From Chitinophaga lutea (lineage in GTDB: Bacteria > Bacteroidota > Bacteroidia > Chitinophagales > Chitinophagaceae): DNA of 64,000 nucleotides. How positions within the stretch are numbered: the stretch's first letter is position 1; every line of letters starts with the position of its first letter. The notes beneath the pieces were generated by a model that did no database searches, was not told where the DNA came from, and was given only the letters and a program-made list of their open reading frames with translations. The stretch spans positions 186,001 through 250,000 of the forward strand of contig NZ_RPDH01000003.1 in assembly GCF_003813775.1 (NCBI RefSeq), written 5' to 3'. Below are positions 27,193 through 35,885 of the stretch, one piece after another. Position numbers and translations under genes: made by a program.

Positions 27193-30186
27193 ATGAACTA
27201 CAGAAAAGGATTAATGAACACGCTGCTCCCTGCCGCATTCACTGTAATGACGGGCAACGCCCTCGGCCAGCAGGCCCCCGTGGTGTATTACAACATGGGC
27301 AGGGCAGGAGCCGTGACCTATGCAACGGCCCCGGATACTTTGTGGCAGGCAGCCGGCACACGCCTCCCGCTCAAAAGGAGAGGGCAGCCCCTGTTTTTTG
27401 CGGACGCACCGGCGGAAAAGAAACTGTCCGGGGAAGGAGCGGTGTTGTTCCAGGATAATGCAGGATACGTTTCATTGGGAACGGCAGGCGCAAAAGGGGA
27501 CTTTGTGCTGGAAGTATGGCTGCAGGCCAATGCACGGCAGGGCGCGGCCGACCGCCTGCCGGCCAAAACATCCGTCGTGCACATCGGCTCACAGGCGAAA
27601 GGCTACGGTATATCAAGAGAGGGCGGCGAATGGGCGCTTCGTACACCCGGAAGCGTTGCAGGCACACCCATAGGCAAAGTGATGCCCGGTGAATGGGCGC
27701 ACATCGCGCTGGTGAGCACCGGTAAAAACGTGTCCGTTTACCTGAACGGCAAAAAGAGCCTCGACGTGCCCGGCACAACGGCGCTCGATTCAGATTCTCT
27801 TTTCCTTGGCGCCATTGGCCGTACGCCGGCTTTCAGCGGTTTGTTGTATGATGCCCGGCTGACGAAGCTGGCAAACGGGAAATTCAATCCTGCCAAAGAC
27901 CTGCATTATAACCAGCAAACCGTCGCCCGCAACAAACAGCTGGCAGACAGCAGGCAGAAAGCGATCATCGCCGCCATCGTTGCCAATAAAAAAGTCAACA
28001 CCGTAGATGTACTGACGGAAAATGCCGTGCAGCAGGACTGGCTGGTGACAAAAATCAACCGGCCATCGGCATTGTCGTTCCGCCAATCGCCCGACGGGCT
28101 CACCGGTAAGCTGCAACTGTCGAACGGCCTCATCAGCCGCGAGTTTTACATTGGCGACAACCTCGCCGGCGTCAGTTTCAGGAACCTGGCGAATGGCGCG
28201 CAATATCTCCGTGCGGTGAAGCCGGAAGCAAGGATCAAGCTGGACAGCACCTGGTACGATATCGGCGGACTTTCCGGTCAGCCGGAAAAATCATACCTGC
28301 TGGAAAGCTGGCTGAAAGACATGGTCACCGAACCGTCCGCATTTCAGTTCACCGGGCTGGAGCTCCGGCAGCCGCAGGCGCGTTACCCCTGGCAGCAGAA
28401 ATACAACGCGGCGCATGCGGACTGGCCGCCGAAAGGTCTGCAGGTGGTGATGCACTATGAAGCACCCGGCAGCAAACCGGAGTGGAAGAACAATTTTAAA
28501 GTGTCTGTACACTACGAAATATACGACGGCATTCCCGTGCTCGCAAAATGGATGACCATCCGGAACGGAACAGGGAAGCCCGTGCTGGTGGCGGAAACGG
28601 AATGTGAAGTGCTGGCCGTGTGCCAGGACCAGGAAAAACGCCTGCATGTGGAAAGCGATTATTCCTTTGCATTGGCGAATGCGGACCGCCGCGGTAGTGC
28701 GCTGATGCATTACAAAGGCGAACCGCCTGCGTACCACGTAGGCGGCTCCACTACTTCCTGGCAGGTAGACAGGGATTATCACACCTGGGCGTCGCATAAC
28801 CAGGCGGAAGACAAATTCCTCGATTTTCCACATCATTCGCTGTTGGTGAGTAAGCTGCCCATGGGGCCCGCCGATATGCTGGCGCCGAAAGATACCTTCA
28901 CGTCCTTTACCACCTTCGAAATGCTGCACGACAGCGACGACCGTGAGCGGCAGAGTTTGGCCCACCGCCGGTTCTACCGTACGCTGGCTCCGCAGGTGAC
29001 CGAATCGCTGCTTACCGGCGGCATCACGTCGCACGACCGCGCCGAGCTGAAACATTTCATCACGCAGATGGGGGAGCTTGGTTTCGAACGGCTCGATATC
29101 ATGGCATGGCCCGGTATATCGCACGACCGGCTCGATACCGGGTATGTGGCATTGTGGAAAGAGATCGCAGCTTTTGCAAAAGAAAAAGGCATCGTGATGG
29201 GAGGCTATGAATTGCAGGTAGCATCACGGGGCAGGGGGAAAGAAGTGGATTGTGTGGACCCGGAAAGCGGCAAACCCGGCAGCCTGTTCGGGCAAAGCGT
29301 TTGCATCGCGAGTGGATGGAAGGATACGTATTATCCCAACATGTGGAAGTTTTACGACCGCACAGGCCTGATGACCTACAATATGGACGGACCGTATCAC
29401 GGCGACGTGTGCGCGGCCACCACGCATGCGCATCACAGCGGCCTGGAAGATTCACAGTGGAAGCAATGGAAAACACAGGTGGAAGTACTGCATGAACTGC
29501 AGCGCCGCAATATGTACGTCCCCATACCGGACTGGTATTTCCTCAACGGTCAGTCGTCTACCGGCATGGGCTACCGCGAGGCCAGCGCCAACCTGACGCC
29601 GCAACAGCAGCTGCTGTTGGGCCGCCAGTATATCTACGACGGCACCTGGCATAAAACGCCGACGATGGGCTGGCTCGGCTTGCAGCTCGTTGGTTTTTAC
29701 ACCAACGATCCGCGTGTAGGGCTGGAACCATTGTCGCAGAACCTTCACCGCTACGAAACTGGCCTCTTCCAGCACCTTGCCAGCGGCTGCCAGTTTACGG
29801 TAAGGGGCAAACGTTTGTACGATACGCCTGAAACCAAAGCGATGGTGTCGAAATGGGTGAACTGGTTCAAACTGTACCGCGACATCCTGACGGCGGACAT
29901 CATCCATCTCGGCCGTCCGGACGGGCGGGACATCGACCTGATGCTGCATGTCAATCCTTCGGCCGGTAACAAGGGCATGCTCGTTGCCTTCAACCCCACC
30001 GACCGCGCCATCACAAAAACAGTGCGGGTGCCCCTGTATTATACCGGCGTTAAAGGGAAAGCAGCCATCTCCAACGGTAATGAAGACCGCATGACGCTCG
30101 CGCTGAACAATGACGCCACGGTGGAAATGCAGTTATCGCTCCCCGCGGGCGGGTTTGGCTGGTACCTCATCCGGCAGGCAGAATAA
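27193..30186 (+). CDS. LamG-domain protein with an alpha-galactosidase-like (clan GH-D-like) barrel
   Basis: About 997 residues from ATG 27193, secreted (signal ends near GNALGQQ). The N-terminal part (about 25-235) contains a concanavalin/LamG domain (VLEVWLQANAR, GEWAHIALVSTGKNVSVYLNG). A beta-supersandwich follows (about 300-590), then a TIM barrel with FERLDIMAWPGISHDR, MTYNMDGPYHGD and PTMGWLGLQL, and a C-terminal beta domain. The order resembles GH36/GH27-like alpha-galactosidases; D732 in YNMDGP is my nucleophile candidate. It follows the unassigned enzyme by 21 bases and precedes the GH95-like gene. Confidence 0.6.
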   Translation: MNYRKGLMNTLLPAAFTVMTGNALGQQAPVVYYNMGRAGAVTYATAPDTLWQAAGTRLPLKRRGQPLFFADAPAEKKLSGEGAVLFQDNAGYVSLGTAGAKGDFVLEVWLQANARQGAADRLPAKTSVVHIGSQAKGYGISREGGEWALRTPGSVAGTPIGKVMPGEWAHIALVSTGKNVSVYLNGKKSLDVPGTTALDSDSLFLGAIGRTPAFSGLLYDARLTKLANGKFNPAKDLHYNQQTVARNKQLADSRQKAIIAAIVANKKVNTVDVLTENAVQQDWLVTKINRPSALSFRQSPDGLTGKLQLSNGLISREFYIGDNLAGVSFRNLANGAQYLRAVKPEARIKLDSTWYDIGGLSGQPEKSYLLESWLKDMVTEPSAFQFTGLELRQPQARYPWQQKYNAAHADWPPKGLQVVMHYEAPGSKPEWKNNFKVSVHYEIYDGIPVLAKWMTIRNGTGKPVLVAETECEVLAVCQDQEKRLHVESDYSFALANADRRGSALMHYKGEPPAYHVGGSTTSWQVDRDYHTWASHNQAEDKFLDFPHHSLLVSKLPMGPADMLAPKDTFTSFTTFEMLHDSDDRERQSLAHRRFYRTLAPQVTESLLTGGITSHDRAELKHFITQMGELGFERLDIMAWPGISHDRLDTGYVALWKEIAAFAKEKGIVMGGYELQVASRGRGKEVDCVDPESGKPGSLFGQSVCIASGWKDTYYPNMWKFYDRTGLMTYNMDGPYHGDVCAATTHAHHSGLEDSQWKQWKTQVEVLHELQRRNMYVPIPDWYFLNGQSSTGMGYREASANLTPQQQLLLGRQYIYDGTWHKTPTMGWLGLQLVGFYTNDPRVGLEPLSQNLHRYETGLFQHLASGCQFTVRGKRLYDTPETKAMVSKWVNWFKLYRDILTADIIHLGRPDGRDIDLMLHVNPSAGNKGMLVAFNPTDRAITKTVRVPLYYTGVKGKAAISNGNEDRMTLALNNDATVEMQLSLPAGGFGWYLIRQAE

Positions 30187-30230
30187 ACGGCGGGTACAGG
30201 CTCGCAAAAAAAATCGTATTATGGGGTTAA

Positions 30231-30259
30231 ATCCGGTTGCCGGCACAAGGCAACCGGAT
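30231..30259 (+). promoter_or_regulatory. Perfect 11-bp hairpin nine bases before the GH95-like start
   Basis: ATCCGGTTGCC (30231-30241) pairs exactly with GGCAACCGGAT (30249-30259), loop GGCACAA. No T-tract follows and the start codon is at 30268, so it may shape mRNA stability or translation rather than terminate. Confidence 0.45.
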
Positions 30260-30267
30260 GTAAAAAG

Positions 30268-32538
30268 ATGCACTCTATGAAATTTATTGTCTGTATTTGT
30301 TTGTCGCTATTGGCGGCAGGCGCGGTGGATGTATACGCCCAGCCTAAACCCGAACATAACCTTCGTTTTAATCATCTCGCCAAAAGATGGGATGAAGCGA
30401 TGCCCCTGGGTAACGGCATGATGGGTGCGCTGATCTGGCAAAAAGAAGGAAAGCTCCGCCTTTCGCTCGACAGAGCGGATCTATGGGACGAACGCAAAGC
30501 GCTGGACATGTCGAAGCTCACTTTCAAATGGGTGGAAGAGCAGGTGCTGAAAAAAGATTATGGCCCCGTACAGGCCGTGGGCGACCATCCCTATAACGCC
30601 ATTCCATATCCGACCAAACTCCCGGCAGCTGCCGTAGAGTTTGATATCCGTTCCCTGGGCGAGGTAGCGTCCAATGAACTGGATATCGCCACCGCGCTCA
30701 ATACCGTCAAATTCACCAACGGGACCGTGTTCAACTGTTATATCCATGCTTCGCAGCAGGAAGGGTATTTCAGTTTTGAAAACCTGCACGATACTTCTTT
30801 GGCCGCATTACCCCGACTGCTGGCACATAATTACAACGGCGGGAAACGGGAGAACGATAACAGTCATGCCGGCGAAGGCCTGGAGAAACTCGGCTACGCC
30901 AAAGGGACCATCACCCAAAACGAAAATTCCACGCTGTACCATCAGCCTATTTACGACGGGCATTATTACGAAGTGATGATACAGTGGAAAAAATATCCCG
31001 GCAACAAGGTGATCGGCAGCTGGACGATCAGCAACGACCGGCCCGCCAAACTGTCGCGTCTCACCAGCACGGACGAACCTACGGAGTGGCCCGCGCATCT
31101 CGCCTGGTGGAAAAATTTCTGGGCGCAGTCGGCCGTGGTACTACCCGATAAAGCCGTGGAGAAACAATATTACCTCGAATTGTACAAGCTCGGCAGCGCA
31201 GCCCGCAAAGGTGCTCCTGCCATTACTTTGCAGGCGGTATGGACGGCCGACAACGGGAGCCTGCCGCCCTGGAAAGGAGATTTCCACAACGACCTGAACA
31301 CCCAGCTGAGCTACTGGCCAGCTTATACGGGCAACCGTTTGGCGGAAGGCGCCACGTTCACCGATTGGCTCTGGAAAATACGGCCGAAGAACAAGGAGTA
31401 TACAAAAAGTTATTTCGGGGTGGAAGGACTGAATGTACCGGGCGTTGTAACGCTTGGCGGCGACCCGATGGGCGGCTGGATCCAGTATTCGCTGTCGCCG
31501 ACGGTGGTGGCCTGGTGTGCCCAGCACTTTTACTGGCAGTGGAAATATTCGATGGACAAACGTTTCCTGAAAAAGCAGGCTTACCGCTACATCCACGAAG
31601 CCGCCACGTACCTCGAGAATATTACCCGGCTGAAAGACGGCGTACGGAAGCTGCCGCTGAGCTCCAGCCCGGAATATAACGACAACCGGATCAGCGCATG
31701 GTTCCTGGAATGGAGCAATTTTGACCTGTCGCTCGCAAAATTCCTGTTCACCGCTGCCGGCGAGGTGGCTACGGCCATGGGGAAATCCAAAGAAGCCGAA
31801 CACTGGCAGGCAATACTGGCGCAGCTGCCGGCATACGAAGTCAATGAAACCGGCTTCACGGTGGCCCCGGGTCAGAACCTCAACGAATCGCACCGGCATA
31901 TGTCGCAGTACATGGCCATTTATCCGCTGGCCCTGCTCGACGTCAATAAACCCGAAGACAAAACCATCATCGACAATTCGCTGAAACGGATTGAAGAAAA
32001 AGGGACGATGGCCTGGTGCGGTTATTCGTTCAGCTGGATGGCGTCGTTGTACGCGCGGGCCTACCAGGCAGACAGTGCGGTGAAGCAGTTGCAGATTTTT
32101 GCGTCCAACTTCTGTTCGCCTAACAGTTTCCATCTCAACGGCGATCAGAAAGGCGGGCAATATTCTTCCTTCACCTACCGCCCGTTCACGCTGGAAGGTA
32201 ATTTCGCCTTTGCGCAGGGCGTGCACGAACTGTTGCTGCAAAGCAGGAACGGGTATTTGCAGGTATTCCCGGCGGTGCCCCGCAGCTGGAAAGACGTTTC
32301 GTTCGAAAATTTAAGGGCCGAAGGCGCCTTCCTGGTATCCGCCGCGAAAGAAAACGGGGTGCCTTCAAAAGTGACCGTGGTGGCGGAAAAGAAAGGACTG
32401 CTGCGGATACGGTTGCCGTTCAGGACATGGTTGTCCAAATCCATGCCCATGTCGGCCTTTACCATATCGGCAGACGGTATTGTGACCGTGCAGCTCAAAA
32501 AAGGACAGTCGGTAGTGTTTGAGAACGGATATGAATAA
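30268..32538 (+). CDS. GH95-like glycosidase (alpha-L-fucosidase/alpha-L-galactosidase fold), diverged
   Basis: 756 residues with a signal peptide (MHSMKFIVCICLSLLAAGAV). The N-terminal super-sandwich has the GH95 hallmark WDEAMPLGNGMMGALIW; the alpha/alpha barrel has WKGDFHNDLNTQLSYWPAY, an SPEY motif (E469, at the general-acid position), the HRHMSQYMAIYPL helix and the final PFTLEGNFAFAQGVHELLLQ motif. Relative to canonical GH95 as I remember it, the first of the two Asn is Asp (D342, with N344 kept) and the Asp of DGNFG is Glu (E643). Family fold is fairly sure; specificity is not. It ends the locus 2 enzyme block. Confidence 0.7.
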   Translation: MHSMKFIVCICLSLLAAGAVDVYAQPKPEHNLRFNHLAKRWDEAMPLGNGMMGALIWQKEGKLRLSLDRADLWDERKALDMSKLTFKWVEEQVLKKDYGPVQAVGDHPYNAIPYPTKLPAAAVEFDIRSLGEVASNELDIATALNTVKFTNGTVFNCYIHASQQEGYFSFENLHDTSLAALPRLLAHNYNGGKRENDNSHAGEGLEKLGYAKGTITQNENSTLYHQPIYDGHYYEVMIQWKKYPGNKVIGSWTISNDRPAKLSRLTSTDEPTEWPAHLAWWKNFWAQSAVVLPDKAVEKQYYLELYKLGSAARKGAPAITLQAVWTADNGSLPPWKGDFHNDLNTQLSYWPAYTGNRLAEGATFTDWLWKIRPKNKEYTKSYFGVEGLNVPGVVTLGGDPMGGWIQYSLSPTVVAWCAQHFYWQWKYSMDKRFLKKQAYRYIHEAATYLENITRLKDGVRKLPLSSSPEYNDNRISAWFLEWSNFDLSLAKFLFTAAGEVATAMGKSKEAEHWQAILAQLPAYEVNETGFTVAPGQNLNESHRHMSQYMAIYPLALLDVNKPEDKTIIDNSLKRIEEKGTMAWCGYSFSWMASLYARAYQADSAVKQLQIFASNFCSPNSFHLNGDQKGGQYSSFTYRPFTLEGNFAFAQGVHELLLQSRNGYLQVFPAVPRSWKDVSFENLRAEGAFLVSAAKENGVPSKVTVVAEKKGLLRIRLPFRTWLSKSMPMSAFTISADGIVTVQLKKGQSVVFENGYE

Positions 32539-32542
32539 ACCG

Positions 32543-33433
32543 CTACTTCGCGAATTTTCGCGAACCAGCCACACAGAGAATAACGCCGACCGTGACGCCC
32601 AGCATGCCGATGCTGACCTGTTCGTGCAGCAGCGTGGCGGCGAGGGCCAGCCCGAAAAACGGCTGCAGTAACTGCAGTTGTCCGACGGCGGCGATGCCTC
32701 CCTGGGCGAGGCCGCGGTACCAGAAGATAAATCCGATCAGCATACTGAAAAGGGCCACATATCCCAGGCTGACCCAGGCGGGGGTGCTGACCCCGGCGAA
32801 AGATGCGGGCTGCAGGAGAAGTGTTAAAGGCGCCATGAACGGCAGGGACAATACCAGCGCCCAGCAGATGACCTGCCAGCCGCCAAGCGTTTTAGACAGT
32901 TTGGCCCCTTCGGCATAACCGAGGCCGCATACCAGCACGGCCAGCAGCATAAGGATGTCGCCCGCCGGTGACGCCGTAAGGCCTTGCGCAACGGCAAAAC
33001 CGATTACCAGCAAACTACCCGTGATCGAAAAAATCCAGAACGCCGGGCGGGGGCGTTCACCTGCCCGGATGACGCCGAAAATAGCGGTCGTCAGCGGCAG
33101 CATACCAAGGAAAACGATGGAGTGGGCCGATGTTACATATTGCAAAGCCAAAGCGGAAAGCAGGGGAAATCCCACCACCACGCCTATGGCAACGATGATC
33201 AATGAAAAGAGCTGCGACCGCACCGGGCGCTTCTCTTTAAATATCAGCAGCAAACCCAGCGCCAGTACGCCTGCAATGGCGGCACGGGCCACGGTGACGA
33301 ACACCGGGCTGAAATCCTGCACGGCTACCCTTGTGGCAGGCAGGGAACCGCTAAAAATAAGTACGCCGATAAATCCGTTTATCCATCCGCCGGTGGTATT
33401 ATCCGTCGATGGCATAGTGCGCGCTGCTGGCAT
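32543..33433 (-). CDS. EamA/DMT-family transporter
   Basis: About 296 residues, an inner-membrane drug/metabolite transporter with ten predicted helices in two EamA repeats (INGFIGVLIFSGSLPATRVA in the first, GLGYAEGAKLSKTLGGWQV at the middle, GYVALFSMLIGFIFWYRGLA and LQPFFGLALAATLLHEQV in the second). I start it at ATG 33433; ATG 33415 is close and a TTG at 33475 is less likely. It converges on the GH95-like gene four bases apart. The substrate is unknown and it need not belong to the glycan locus. Confidence 0.85.
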   Translation of the reverse strand: MPAARTMPSTDNTTGGWINGFIGVLIFSGSLPATRVAVQDFSPVFVTVARAAIAGVLALGLLLIFKEKRPVRSQLFSLIIVAIGVVVGFPLLSALALQYVTSAHSIVFLGMLPLTTAIFGVIRAGERPRPAFWIFSITGSLLVIGFAVAQGLTASPAGDILMLLAVLVCGLGYAEGAKLSKTLGGWQVICWALVLSLPFMAPLTLLLQPASFAGVSTPAWVSLGYVALFSMLIGFIFWYRGLAQGGIAAVGQLQLLQPFFGLALAATLLHEQVSIGMLGVTVGVILCVAGSRKFAK

Positions 33434-33929
33434 GGCTTCCGTGAAATTTCCTGCAAAATAGAGAACGGTGGTCAATAAATACAGTATCAGATTTGATTGT
33501 TTTGAAAGGTGCAGTTGTCACCTGGGAGGAGATGAAAGACCACATTAAAACGGGGAATCCTTCTTTCGCTTCCCCGGATACCAACGTTGCTGAATGCCGT
33601 TCCGCGCAAAAATAACATGCAAAACGGTCAAAATAGAACTGGTGCAGCGCCCTTGTTGTCACTTACATTTGGCGGGCATCCCTTCCGCACGTTGAACCGA
33701 ACTCCGCGGCCCGGAGAAGTTATGGGCGGAAATGACAGCAGGTTAAAAACTGCATAGAAATGGTCAATCGGTGATAACGGGCCTATTGGTTTTTCCGTTA
33801 CCTTTCCTGCACGATTAACTGACAAGCTGAAACAAAAAACCAAAATTATATCCACAGGATTGATAGCGATGGTTGGCATTCCACGCTTACACCGGCCACT
33901 ATATTCCACTTATAACCGTCTATTACACT
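33434..33929. other. Divergent intergenic region between the transporter and the sigma factor
   Basis: About 495 bases with no gene. It holds a weak hairpin (CGGGGAA at 33551-33557 with TTCCCCG at 33570-33576) and, just before the sigma gene, the promoter-like TACACTTTG (33924-33932), which has one base too many for TANNTTTG. Nothing else stands out. Confidence 0.35.
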
Positions 33930-34526
33930 TTGCAGGTTATTCCGTTATACAATGAAACAGCCCTTCTGGCGAGGGTGGCGGAGGGTGATGAAACCGCCTT
34001 CAGGAGAGTTTTTGACCATTATTGGGACAATGTCTACGGCGTTGCCCTGGCTTTCACCAAATCGGCTGCCATCGCCGAAGAAATGGTGCAGGATGTTTTT
34101 CTGAAAATCTGGCTGAAGCGGGAAAAGCTCTCAGGTGTGGAAAAATTCGACGGCTATCTTTTTATGGTGGCCCGGAACCATATTTTTAATGAACTCCGGA
34201 GGAAAGTAAAAGAGGAGGAATTTACCGATCACCTGTTCGGCTATTTCCTGGAAACGGCGCAAACGCCCGACGCGCCGCTGCTGTGCAAGGAACTGGAACA
34301 AATGGTAGAGACGGCCGTGGCAGGGCTGCCGCCGCAGCAACGGGCCGTGTACCAGATGAGCCGCCGCCAGGGCCTCAGCCAGGAAGAGATCGCCGATTCG
34401 CTCAATATATCCCGCCATACCGTGAAAAGCCATATGAATAAAGCCTTACAGGCCATCCGGCACTATATGCAGCAACGCCACGAAACGGAAATCCTCCTGG
34501 TCATTTATTTTTTTTGCCGCAACTAA
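33930..34526 (+). CDS. ECF RNA polymerase sigma factor (sigma-70 family)
   Basis: About 198 residues with region 2 (FRRVFDHYWDNVYGVALAF then EEMVQDVFLKIWLKREKL) and region 4 (LPPQQRAVYQMSRRQGLSQE then SLNISRHTVKSHMNKALQAI). It pairs with the FecR-type anti-sigma factor encoded 70 bases downstream and the STN-bearing SusC beyond, the standard cell-surface signalling arrangement. The start is uncertain: no ATG lies in frame before the conserved LYNETALLARVAEGDE; TTG 33930 is taken here, and ATT 33939 or TTG 33873 are alternatives. Confidence 0.88.
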   Translation: MQVIPLYNETALLARVAEGDETAFRRVFDHYWDNVYGVALAFTKSAAIAEEMVQDVFLKIWLKREKLSGVEKFDGYLFMVARNHIFNELRRKVKEEEFTDHLFGYFLETAQTPDAPLLCKELEQMVETAVAGLPPQQRAVYQMSRRQGLSQEEIADSLNISRHTVKSHMNKALQAIRHYMQQRHETEILLVIYFFCRN

Positions 34527-34596
34527 TACCTCCCCTCAAATTTGGTGTCTTTACTAATAGACCGGGCCAACCGGTGAAATTTCACGCTGATACAAC

Positions 34597-35763
34597 ATGG
34601 ATAATGCACGTTTGAAAACGCTGCTGCAACGCTACCTTAAGAATGATCTCTCTGCCGGTGAATTACAGGAACTCCTGGAATTGATGCGCGGGGATGCATC
34701 ATACGGCCACCTGCAGCAGGCCATTGAACAGGCCTTGACTGAAAATTCGTTTGCCGGTGCTGCCGACAAAAGCCGCGCCGATGTTGTTTTCCGGGGCATC
34801 ATGGAAAAAGCGGCGGAAGTCGCGCCCCGGAAACGGATATCCCTTTACCACATGGCCGCCGCGGCGGCCGTTATCCTGGTGGCCGGCGCATTGTCGCTGC
34901 TCTTCCTGCATCCGTTCCAACCTGAAAAGCCGGGCATGGCCCATTCTTCCGGAAACACTAAAAAAGCGGTATCACCCGGTACCAACAAGGCACTGCTGAC
35001 GCTGGCCGACGGCAGCACCGTGGTGCTTGACAGTGCGGGCAGCGGCACCGTTGCACAGCAAGGAAATACCCGGGTATTGAACCTTGGCACCGGCCGGCTG
35101 GTGTACACGCCCGGTCAAACAACAGGAAGCATTGTGTACAACACCATCTCCACGCCCAGAGGGGGCCAGTTCCAGGTGGTGCTCCCCGACGGCAGCAAGG
35201 TGTGGCTGAACGCGGCATCGTCTGTGCGCATCCCTTCCGCTTTCACCGGCCACGAGCGACAGGTGGAACTGACAGGGGAGGCGTATTTCGAGATCGCGCA
35301 CAACAAGGAAAAGCCGTTCAGGGTCATTGTGGGGGAAACGGAAGTGAAAGTACTGGGCACACACTTTATCATCAATGCATATGCGAATGAACCGGTGCTC
35401 AGCACCACCCTGCTCGAAGGCCGCGTAACGGTGCGCAGCAAAGGGAAAGAGGTGGCCCTTATACCGGGGCAGCAGGCGCGGGTGAAAGAAGGCATCAAAG
35501 TGCTGGAACAGGTAGATACGGAGGCCCTCACGGCGTGGATGAACGGCCGGTTCTCTTTTAACAACGCCGGCCTGGACGTGATCATGCGCCAGATCGGAAG
35601 GTGGTACGATGTGGAAGTGAGATTCAACAGCACGATCACCGATACCTATAGCGTGGACATATCCCGGCAGGTGCCTCTCCCCGAATTGTTGCGCTTCCTG
35701 GAACTCAGTGGAGGCGTACGTTTTACCATGAACGGAAATAAGATCGTGGTCGACAAAAACTAA
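34597..35763 (+). CDS. FecR-family anti-sigma factor
   Basis: 388-residue inner-membrane regulator. A cytoplasmic helical segment (about 1-85) binds the sigma factor; one transmembrane helix (about 88-108, MAAAAAVILVAGALSLLFL); the periplasmic FecR domain with TPRGGQFQVVLPDGSKVWLN and LTGEAYFEIAHNKEKPFRV; and a C-terminal DUF4974-type domain (FSFNNAGLDVIMRQIGRWYD). It receives the signal from the STN domain of the SusC encoded next and releases the sigma factor to switch on this Sus locus. Confidence 0.92.
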   Translation: MDNARLKTLLQRYLKNDLSAGELQELLELMRGDASYGHLQQAIEQALTENSFAGAADKSRADVVFRGIMEKAAEVAPRKRISLYHMAAAAAVILVAGALSLLFLHPFQPEKPGMAHSSGNTKKAVSPGTNKALLTLADGSTVVLDSAGSGTVAQQGNTRVLNLGTGRLVYTPGQTTGSIVYNTISTPRGGQFQVVLPDGSKVWLNAASSVRIPSAFTGHERQVELTGEAYFEIAHNKEKPFRVIVGETEVKVLGTHFIINAYANEPVLSTTLLEGRVTVRSKGKEVALIPGQQARVKEGIKVLEQVDTEALTAWMNGRFSFNNAGLDVIMRQIGRWYDVEVRFNSTITDTYSVDISRQVPLPELLRFLELSGGVRFTMNGNKIVVDKN

Positions 35764-35885
35764 GTGAAACAGTTGTCTGAACGAAAAACGGGAAGTGTTT
35801 GCGGCACTCCCCGGGAATAGTTGGATAACTCAATTATACAATCATAGGGACTGCTAATTGTTTACATCCAAACACTCACAAAAGT

